A DNA stretch of 64,000 nt from Alphaproteobacteria bacterium (GTDB lineage: Bacteria > Pseudomonadota > Alphaproteobacteria > Micavibrionales > Micavibrionaceae). The notes beneath the pieces were generated by a model. That model did no database searches and was not told the DNA's origin. It was given only the letters and a program-made list of their open reading frames with translations. The stretch spans positions 2,042,042 to 2,106,041 of the forward strand of contig JAUHWR010000001.1 of the NCBI GenBank assembly GCA_030427385.1. Direction: 5' to 3'. The position numbers were made by a program, and so were the translations under genes. Shown here piece by piece: positions 57,726-64,000 of this stretch (positions are counted from its first letter, which is position 1; the number at the start of each line of letters is the position of its first letter).

Positions 57726-58241
57726 ATGACCTATCACCCCTTAAAAGACTTCATTGATAACGTCCCCGACTTTCCAAAGCCGGGGGTCTTGTTTCGTGAT
57801 ATCTCCCCCCTGCTTTCCACCAAATTTCCTGAAACGGTACAGGCGCTGTCACATCTTTTTACTGAAGAGGAGCTAAAAGATGTGGACGGATTTGCCGGTG
57901 TGGATAGCCGCGGTTTTATTTTTGCCTCCGCACTCGCCACGCGCTTGAATAAGCAATTCATCATGCCGCGTAAGGGCGGAAAATTGCCCCCGCCTTATAA
58001 GGAAGCCTCCTATTCTCTGGAATATGGCGAGGCCAAATTACAAATGAAACCAGGCAATGGTAATGTCATTATTATTGATGACGTTCTTGCCACCGGCGGC
58101 ACTCTAAAAGCCGCTGCCACATTATGTAGCGATGCAGGCTATACGATCAAAGGGTTTGCCGTGCTGATCAATTTGAAATTTTTAAATAATTTCGAATGGA
58201 ACGGCCTTCACCCCCGCGCGGTGATTTCTTATGAAGAATAA
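57726..58241 (+). CDS. apt: adenine phosphoribosyltransferase
   Basis: 171 residues, converts adenine and PRPP to AMP. Motifs: PDFPKPGVLFRDISPLL, GFAGVDSRGFIFASALA, and the PRPP-binding site VIIIDDVLATGGTLKAA. Start at 57726 gives the standard N-terminus. It faces the convergent Tad genes. Confidence 0.96.
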   Translation: MTYHPLKDFIDNVPDFPKPGVLFRDISPLLSTKFPETVQALSHLFTEEELKDVDGFAGVDSRGFIFASALATRLNKQFIMPRKGGKLPPPYKEASYSLEYGEAKLQMKPGNGNVIIIDDVLATGGTLKAAATLCSDAGYTIKGFAVLINLKFLNNFEWNGLHPRAVISYEE

Positions 58242-58272
58242 AAACAATATATTTTCAGTATGTAAAATAACC

Positions 58273-59631
58273 TTAGTTTTTAATATGTAAGTTCGCGAGT
58301 TCCTTGGCGATTTTGTCATAGACTTCAGCCAGATCAGCGGCTTCATCGACATCATAATAATTGCCGGCGGATGAGGCACAATCTTCAAATAATTGCTCGG
58401 TATAGGCATCGACCCCGTTTGAGAAGGTGATAGTATAGACATTCACACCAAGATCATTTTTTGCGTGCTCACATGTTTCGGAGAATTTATCATCCAGATC
58501 GCTTTTGCGTACACTGTGTTCGCTGGTTGTGCCATAGGCGGAATAACCGCTACTGCCGCCTGGCATGGTGTTTTCGCCATCGGTCATCATGACAATGACG
58601 CGTTTGGTGAGTGTATCCTCCCATGGTGCGCCTTCCTCAAAAGGGAAGTCTGGCAGGAGAACGCGTAATCCCCATACCATGCCGACATTACCAAGCGTAT
58701 TACCCGAAGCATAGAAATCAACTTTATCTAATAAGCGTGTTTTATCACTTGTTAGCGGGGTAATATAGGTTTTGTTGCAGTTACTATTGTGATTGAAATA
58801 GTAATATTTTCTGTTGCCATAGTTATAATGGCTGTAGGATTCATAATTATAGTAATAGCTGGATGTGCCATAGACCTGCTTATTACGATACATGTCCCAA
58901 TTCCCCCCGAACAGACCGTTGGTATCTTCGTCAAAATCGGCAAGAACGCAACCATGCCATTGATCGTAATGACTTTGGTTAAAGTCGCGTCCTGTTGGAT
59001 TATTAACAAACGCATCGCCGTAATAATTACCTTCGTCATCTTCCCCAAGGCCATAGGGGCCAACATTCACAGAGGTACTGAAGGGGACATAGCCGATTTT
59101 CACGTTATCAGGGCATGACGTGCCGCATAAACGATTGACGAACATGGTGACGGAATCCTCTAATTCGCCAATCTCTTGTGACATGGAGCCGGTAACATCA
59201 AGCACGAGGACAACTTCAATGCCCTGTACTTCACGTTCAACAGTGGTATCCACATAAACATCAAACTCATCAATGCCAATCAAATGGATAAAATAGGTTT
59301 GAAAATCCACTTTTGCATTGGCGTAAACTTCATCACCAACGACATAAGCGTCAATATCATAAACACGACCGATTTTTTCGATCGGATAATTTAATTTCAG
59401 GAATTGTTCAACTTTGGCCTTTACATCCCCGTCCTTAGCAGATGCCGCAGCGGCAAGTGTGGCCGCATCAAGTGCATGCGTTAATCTTTGTTTGATCAGA
59501 TAGCCATGCGAAACATCAATCGCCCCGCCCACGGCTGCGAATAATAAAGGCGCCATAAGGCCGAACATCGGTGCAATGGCACCGCTATGGTTTCTTATAT
59601 ATTTCAACATTTTATTAAATTGCTGTTTCAT
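58273..59631 (-). CDS. tadG: TadG-like pilus-assembly protein with VWA domain
   Basis: 452 residues from the ATG at 59631. The N-terminal hydrophobic helix (APMFGLMAPLLFAAVGGAIDV) is the Tad/Flp pseudopilin-type segment. A VWA domain follows, with MIDAS motif DVTGS at 145-149. Within it lies an odd Tyr/Asn-rich stretch (about 251-290). It is the last of three Tad-type genes on the minus strand; the pilus motor genes are not here. Confidence 0.85.
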   Translation of the reverse strand: MKQQFNKMLKYIRNHSGAIAPMFGLMAPLLFAAVGGAIDVSHGYLIKQRLTHALDAATLAAAASAKDGDVKAKVEQFLKLNYPIEKIGRVYDIDAYVVGDEVYANAKVDFQTYFIHLIGIDEFDVYVDTTVEREVQGIEVVLVLDVTGSMSQEIGELEDSVTMFVNRLCGTSCPDNVKIGYVPFSTSVNVGPYGLGEDDEGNYYGDAFVNNPTGRDFNQSHYDQWHGCVLADFDEDTNGLFGGNWDMYRNKQVYGTSSYYYNYESYSHYNYGNRKYYYFNHNSNCNKTYITPLTSDKTRLLDKVDFYASGNTLGNVGMVWGLRVLLPDFPFEEGAPWEDTLTKRVIVMMTDGENTMPGGSSGYSAYGTTSEHSVRKSDLDDKFSETCEHAKNDLGVNVYTITFSNGVDAYTEQLFEDCASSAGNYYDVDEAADLAEVYDKIAKELANLHIKN

Positions 59632-59648
59632 AATAACACCCATTTATT

Positions 59649-60191
59649 TTAATTTTTTTGTACGGTTGCTGACCGTCTGCCGCGTGCAAAGGCTATTTCC
59701 TGCATGGTGACATCCCCGATGATGGCTTCGCCAAATGTCGGATTATATGTATAGGCAACGGTGACAATCACTACGCCTTCTCCTTCGGGGAACATTCCGG
59801 TTGTGCTGGTGACCGAGGCTATATTTGGAGACATATTGCGCGTTTCCCTCCATAGCTCGATTGGTTTTTGATCTTCATCAAATTCCAGGCTAACGATATC
59901 AATGCCGTAGCTGCTGGTATCATAAGGTTGCAGGCTGAGGCGGGCGGCTTCAACTGTTTCATTCAGGATTTGATCGTCCACGCTCATATTACGTGCAATT
60001 AAATCCGCTCCGATCTGAGAGGAACTGATAACTTTCTGGTTCATCAAAATGGCACGACCGACATCAAAGGCACCGACCATCATCACGATCATGATAGGCA
60101 AAATAAATGCAGCCTCGGTTGCGGCAATGCCATCGGTATTTTTTACCCATGATCCGGCCTTGCGCTGTAAAAAATTTAATATTTGTTTCAT
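59649..60191 (-). CDS. TadE-family pseudopilin-like protein
   Basis: 180 residues from the ATG at 60191, which has a G-rich site four to five bases upstream. The N-terminal segment GIAATEAAFILPIMIVMMVGAFDVGRAI carries the TadE-like helix with the conserved Glu. It follows the first TadE-like gene by one base (stop at 60193) and precedes tadG by 17 bases, so they form an operon. Confidence 0.85.
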   Translation of the reverse strand: MKQILNFLQRKAGSWVKNTDGIAATEAAFILPIMIVMMVGAFDVGRAILMNQKVISSSQIGADLIARNMSVDDQILNETVEAARLSLQPYDTSSYGIDIVSLEFDEDQKPIELWRETRNMSPNIASVTSTTGMFPEGEGVVIVTVAYTYNPTFGEAIIGDVTMQEIAFARGRRSATVQKN

Positions 60192-60192
60192 C

Positions 60193-60783
60193 TTACCCCC
60201 CCGTAAATTCATAAGGTTCGGTTTGGAATATGATTGTTGACATCATGCGCATTGTACCCTCGCCGCCGGTCATCATGTAACCGATCATAGGCGTAATGAT
60301 TTCGTAATCGTAAACGGCGCGGATTAACATGACATCATTTACACCGCCTGCATCAAAACCGCGCCCTTGAAAGGCGCCATCTTCGTCGAATTGCGCTGAT
60401 ACTCCGCCCACATCGAAAAAGCTGCCACTGCCAACAGGAACGACTTCAAATTCCACATCATTGCAGTTAATGATCACCGGTGCGCTTTCGCATAGTGCGG
60501 CGCGGAATGTGCTCTCATCGCCGCCTGATTGTTGAATTTGTCCGGTTTTTACAAGACGCGCCGCATCGGCAACCGCGCCTTCCAATAAATTGCCACCGGC
60601 AAACATCAGGGATATTTCCAAAATTCCCAATGCCATAATGATAAATGGCACAGCAATAAAGCCAAATTCGATGGCGGTAGAGCCATCGTCTTTTTTGTGC
60701 CAAATCTTTAGCCGGTGTGTGATGTATCTATTAATCTTCATTTTCCCTAACATATCAATATGCCGCAGCATATAATTTCCCAT
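60193..60783 (-). CDS. TadE-family pseudopilin-like protein
   Basis: 196 residues from the first ATG; ATGs at 60771 and 60741 are also in frame, and the last is the best match to the usual N-terminus. The segment STAIEFGFIAVPFIIMALGILEISLMF is the TadE-like helix. Several Cys lie in the mature part. First of the three Tad-type genes. It follows the membrane-protein gene by 73 bases. Confidence 0.85.
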   Translation of the reverse strand: MGNYMLRHIDMLGKMKINRYITHRLKIWHKKDDGSTAIEFGFIAVPFIIMALGILEISLMFAGGNLLEGAVADAARLVKTGQIQQSGGDESTFRAALCESAPVIINCNDVEFEVVPVGSGSFFDVGGVSAQFDEDGAFQGRGFDAGGVNDVMLIRAVYDYEIITPMIGYMMTGGEGTMRMMSTIIFQTEPYEFTGG

Positions 60784-60856
60784 TCACCAAGATACGTGAA
60801 ATGGGTGAAGATCGTTTTAATATTGGCTAAGATTAAGACAGAATTTATCTTGTATT

Positions 60857-61447
60857 TTATGGATTTGGCTCGGCCGGAGCGGGTTTTTTTAACTCCTCCT
60901 CGGAAAGGGGAAAGCCGGATTCATCAAGCGGAATATCGCCGGAGACTTCTGCGCCCCAACGCTCAATTAAATCCTCTTGTTTTTTATTAATGGATTTTAT
61001 TCTTAAGTTGGCGCGCTCAACCATAAATACGGATACGCTACCGACCAGTGCCCATTCAATGCAATAACCAATACCCGCCCCCGCATACATGATCACCCAT
61101 GTCATCGGATCGCTTAAAATATTAAGGGAATTATCCAAAGTATGTTCGGTGGTCCATAGTTTCATGATGAACGGGGTACAGCCGGCGATATTCATGGCGC
61201 CAATTGTAATCCCGCGCATACGTTCTTTTGTTCTATCGGTATAGGCCGCGACAAAAGTTGGCAGCATCCCTGCCAATAAGATGACGGTGGTCGGGATAAA
61301 CAATACCGCGCATATTACAAAGCAAGTTAAAAGAAGATGCGCTTTCCAGCCTGGGCTCTTTTTTTTCTTTGAGGCGGGCTTTTTAACATCCTCTTTATTC
61401 TTATCTACGCTTTTGTCTTTTTCTTTTGCTTTTTCTTTATCCGACAT
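60857..61447 (-). CDS. membrane protein of unknown function
   Basis: 196 residues. A Lys-rich N-terminus (about 1-35) is followed by hydrophobic stretches near 40-70 (LLLTCFVICAVLFIPTTVILL), about 85-100 and 115-140. The tail is acidic and Pro-rich. I recognise no family. Its start overlaps the pseudokinase stop by one base (TAATG), so the two are coupled. Confidence 0.7.
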   Translation of the reverse strand: MSDKEKAKEKDKSVDKNKEDVKKPASKKKKSPGWKAHLLLTCFVICAVLFIPTTVILLAGMLPTFVAAYTDRTKERMRGITIGAMNIAGCTPFIMKLWTTEHTLDNSLNILSDPMTWVIMYAGAGIGYCIEWALVGSVSVFMVERANLRIKSINKKQEDLIERWGAEVSGDIPLDESGFPLSEEELKKPAPAEPNP

Positions 61448-63522
61448 TAGTTCAATACTCCTGTGCCTGATAATTCCATAATTATAAATACAAATATACC
61501 AATTCCGGCGATGGCAAGTGAGGCAATAGCGGCAACGGTTCGTCCCATATTCCGCCCAATGCTGTCTTTACTATCCAACTTTTTAATTAAAGTCTTTTTC
61601 TCTTTCTCTAAAGATCTGAAGCGCGCCATATTTTTATAAAAGTTTTTGGAATCAGTCTCGATAATTTCAGGATTTTCAAGGATGGCGGTTACGCGTGATA
61701 GCTCGCCTGATTTTTTGATTTTATCAAACTCACTTTGCATGCGCTTTCGCAAATTGCGATCATGAAAGCGCTCTAATACCGGCCCCATCATATTTACGAT
61801 ATGTGTAGCAATATGGGGGAATGGGGGTAATTCATAACGTTTTTGAATATTGGTAATCGCCCAAATATTACCGAGAATATTTTTGTAAGATTCCGGTGAA
61901 TTTAACTCGATTAGAAAATTATCCAATATGCGGGAATCTTTAGCAGAGAGAAATGCAATGCTGTGGCGATCAAGCATCAAATCCTTGATTTGCTTGTCTT
62001 TGCAGAGTTTTTCCAAGGCAATCACAAGCTCCTCTGGACTTTTGACGTAGTATTTATCAAGCTTGCTACTAAGGCAGGCGGCTTCACTGTTTAGAACATA
62101 TAAACACCGCTCAAGTCCAAAGCCGAGTAGTTTGTTCTTTAAAAAACCGCGGCATGATTCAAAGCGCGTGGCAACTGAGCCGTAATCAATCGTTTTATCG
62201 CTTTGGGCATTTAACCAGAACATAATCAGACCTTGCTCCAAAACTTCTGCGAATTGGTTTAGATCCGTGCCATCTGTAAAGGCCTTAGATAAAGCGGTGC
62301 CAAATCCATCTGGGAAAAAGGATAGTTCTTTATAACGGATGGGAGCAGGCGGGTCAAAGGCGATGGAAAGCCGGCTGACCAAACGATAAGGATAAGCATC
62401 ATTGATGCCGGCATCACTGGCACTGATCAAAGCTTGCTCAAAGCGTTCAACGACTTCTTTGTCTTCCAGTGAACGTTTAATCCAGAGTTCAAGCTTTTCA
62501 TCTTCGATGTTATGTACGATTGCACTGGGATGGTGAACCAATTCGCGCGCCAGAATTTCGGGTCTTGTATGGCGGATGCCTTCCAAATGGAAAACGCGGC
62601 TTGATTTTTTGCGCTTTAGAGGCTGGCGCGGATTAATACGTTGCCCATCAAGCCAATTGGCGACTTCTTCGATTGTCCAGCGCTGGGATTTTTCGTCATG
62701 TAACATGCCGCGCAAGAGCTCAAGGATAGCCCCCGTAAAGCGGTCTTTTCCGGTTAGGGCAGCATAGCTGCCTTTTTCAATTTTTTCTTCTAAAATCTGA
62801 TCCGGGCTTAAACCCTGTAGGGGGTCATTGTGACGAATCATAATGGTGATCAAAACACCGAGCGAATAGACATCATCCACAAAATGCCCCATACCACGGG
62901 CAATCGGATCAGCCATCCCGCGTTCAATGGGCTCATAAAGAGAGGGCTGTAGATAAGAGGGCGGCGCTGTTAAGCTGTCACCTAAGATAAAGTTTTTAAG
63001 ATTTTTTGTATTGCCTGAATACAGGTTTTCTATACGTAGGCCGCCATGAATAAACCCTTTATCACTAAAATCTTTTAGTAATGAGACAATGGCGGGTAAA
63101 AAGTAATCTGTAATTTGATCCTGTTTAATGCCATAGGATAATTTAGAGGAGTGCGGGAGCAGACGCGCCCCCCAGTTATTTTCATAGATAACAAAGAATT
63201 TCTCTTTTTTCGCCGAGGGAACGTAGGATGCGCCTGTTGCTACTAACTTGGCGGCATTGGGGTTAATGATTCCTGCATAGATGGATGCCGAATGCCAGCG
63301 GGGAATCAAGCCAGGCTCGCATGCCAGCGCAATCAAGTTTTCCGGAATTTTTCGGGAGCCGACCGCTTGAAATGCTTTTATTTCTCCACAATCGTAATCT
63401 GGAAGCGTTTTATCTAAGTGAATGGTAATATTATCATTAAATTTTATCGTGCTTCCTGCCCCTTTTTCATTGGGGGCAGTGCCTTTATTGTCATCGGAAT
63501 CTTCTGATTTTTTATCCGCCAT
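61447..63522 (-). CDS. tail-anchored protein-kinase-like pseudokinase
   Basis: 691 residues. A kinase fold is visible: GFIHGGLRIENLY (158-168) corresponds to the catalytic loop HRDLKPEN, and DDVYSLGVLI to the D-x-W/Y-S-x-G segment. The catalytic Asp of HRD is Gly160 and DFG reads GDS (181-183), so it should be inactive as a kinase. A long C-terminal half without a known domain follows, ending in a membrane helix (AAIASLAIAGIGIFVFIIM). It sits upstream of the membrane gene and Tad genes. Confidence 0.75.
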   Translation of the reverse strand: MADKKSEDSDDNKGTAPNEKGAGSTIKFNDNITIHLDKTLPDYDCGEIKAFQAVGSRKIPENLIALACEPGLIPRWHSASIYAGIINPNAAKLVATGASYVPSAKKEKFFVIYENNWGARLLPHSSKLSYGIKQDQITDYFLPAIVSLLKDFSDKGFIHGGLRIENLYSGNTKNLKNFILGDSLTAPPSYLQPSLYEPIERGMADPIARGMGHFVDDVYSLGVLITIMIRHNDPLQGLSPDQILEEKIEKGSYAALTGKDRFTGAILELLRGMLHDEKSQRWTIEEVANWLDGQRINPRQPLKRKKSSRVFHLEGIRHTRPEILARELVHHPSAIVHNIEDEKLELWIKRSLEDKEVVERFEQALISASDAGINDAYPYRLVSRLSIAFDPPAPIRYKELSFFPDGFGTALSKAFTDGTDLNQFAEVLEQGLIMFWLNAQSDKTIDYGSVATRFESCRGFLKNKLLGFGLERCLYVLNSEAACLSSKLDKYYVKSPEELVIALEKLCKDKQIKDLMLDRHSIAFLSAKDSRILDNFLIELNSPESYKNILGNIWAITNIQKRYELPPFPHIATHIVNMMGPVLERFHDRNLRKRMQSEFDKIKKSGELSRVTAILENPEIIETDSKNFYKNMARFRSLEKEKKTLIKKLDSKDSIGRNMGRTVAAIASLAIAGIGIFVFIIMELSGTGVLN

Positions 63523-63558
63523 ATATAAAGAATATCAGAGAAGAATGATATTGACTAT

Positions 63559-64000
63559 CTATGCTGCAATTGATTCATCTGTAATTGGTCCCTCGGCGCT
63601 TCCATTAATGAATTGGCGGATATAGGGATTATCAGTTTTATCCATTTCTGCCACGCTGCCTTGCCAGATAATTTTTCCTTTATAGATCATGGCTATCTTA
63701 TCGGCGATCTTGCGCGCAGAGGCCATGTCATGCGTAATGGATAATGTGGTGGCGCCAAGCCCTTTCACACTTTCCACAATCAAATCATTGATAACATCGG
63801 CCATAATCGGATCAAGACCGGTGGTCGGCTCATCAAAGAAAATAATTTCCGGGTTGCCGGCTACGGCGCGCGCAAGCCCAACACGTTTTTGCATCCCGCC
63901 CGATAGTTCGGCGGGAAATAAGTCGGCAACGGATTCCTTTAAGCCGACAGATTTTAGTTTTTCAATCGCAATAGTACGGGCTTCATCGCGGCTTTTTCCT
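63559..64000 (-). CDS. MlaF-like ABC transporter ATPase, C-terminal part (cut by window edge)
   Basis: Open at the upstream edge; about 147 residues are seen. ABC signature LSGGMQKRVGLARAV, Walker B IIFFDEPTTGLDP and switch His in SITHDM are present. The wording resembles MlaF/Ttg2A, the ATPase of phospholipid transport between membranes. mlaE/mlaD are not in the window. It precedes the pseudokinase by 36 bases. Confidence 0.88.
   Translation of the reverse strand, partial: GKSRDEARTIAIEKLKSVGLKESVADLFPAELSGGMQKRVGLARAVAGNPEIIFFDEPTTGLDPIMADVINDLIVESVKGLGATTLSITHDMASARKIADKIAMIYKGKIIWQGSVAEMDKTDNPYIRQFINGSAEGPITDESIAA

Noticed and set aside
58752..59118. Ile/Thr-rich ORFs on both strands in the tadG region
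   Set aside because: They are shadows of the Tyr/Asn-rich coding stretch of tadG.

Overview
The window is a stretch of chromosome from an alphaproteobacterium of moderate GC. Supporting markers are the cell-cycle genes gcrA, divK and pleD, an EipB (DUF1849) homologue, a BamF-type lipoprotein in an lspA-bamF-M16-M16 cluster, the aroQ-accB-accC order, an aa3-type oxidase pair (ctaC-ctaD), and a dense cluster of GANTC (CcrM-type) sites before gcrA. The gene set resembles Micavibrio-like or rhodospirilloid lineages, but that placement is a guess. I see no transposase, integrase, prophage, CRISPR array or replication origin, so this looks like core chromosome with lineage-specific genes mixed in.

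Layout. 1-4.4 kb: a cut-off GT4 glycosyltransferase, a secreted protein of unknown function, an RluD-family pseudouridine synthase and a flagellin with a sigma-54-like promoter. 4.4-9.8 kb: two tandem RNase R/RNB-family exoribonucleases and ribosomal protein L33; the first RNase has a leader holding a good promoter and a terminator-like hairpin. 9.8-12.6 kb: eipB-divK-pleD on the minus strand. 12.6-15.4 kb: a long intergenic region (diverged repeat, possible structured RNA, rho promoter and leader), rho, a transglutaminase-like protein and a small ORF. 15.4-21.3 kb: gyrA, an RBBP9-type hydrolase, aroQ, accB and accC. 21.4-27.6 kb: two small exported paralogues, a DUF2059 protein, a membrane protein, a large helical protein and uvrA. 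27.7-34.6 kb: a 40-residue protein, a pentapeptide-repeat protein, and lspA-bamF-M16-M16-pgi. 34.7-36.8 kb: a bufferin (copper-binding RiPP) operon bufA-bufB-bufC with an operator-like inverted repeat. 36.8-48.4 kb: purQ, two DsbA-like proteins, an M48/TPR protease, an unknown 532-residue protein, aconitase, a putative secreted metalloprotease, YggT, FolD and an orphan efflux-type periplasmic adaptor. 48.5-54.6 kb: tRNA-Arg, a tiny lipoprotein, gcrA, era, a nucleosidase, and a BON lipoprotein-yraN-rsmI set divergent from an LpoA-like lipoprotein. 54.7-64 kb: ctaC-ctaD, a small protein, apt, three Tad-type (TadE/TadE/TadG) proteins, a membrane protein, a tail-anchored pseudokinase and the start-truncated end of an MlaF-like ATPase.

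How the genes work together. Many products act on the envelope: EipB, BamF, LspA, the M16 pair, the M48/TPR protease, the Dsb proteins, LpoA, BON, MlaF and Tad. A second group is cell-cycle control (DivK, PleD, GcrA). The bufferin operon is the clearest specialised system: a secreted Cys peptide, its MNIO iron enzyme and the partner protein. Here it carries an unusual His/Asp-rich precursor tail and a CsoR-like palindrome at the presumed promoter.

All assignments come from reading motifs and contexts in the sequence; no database search was run.
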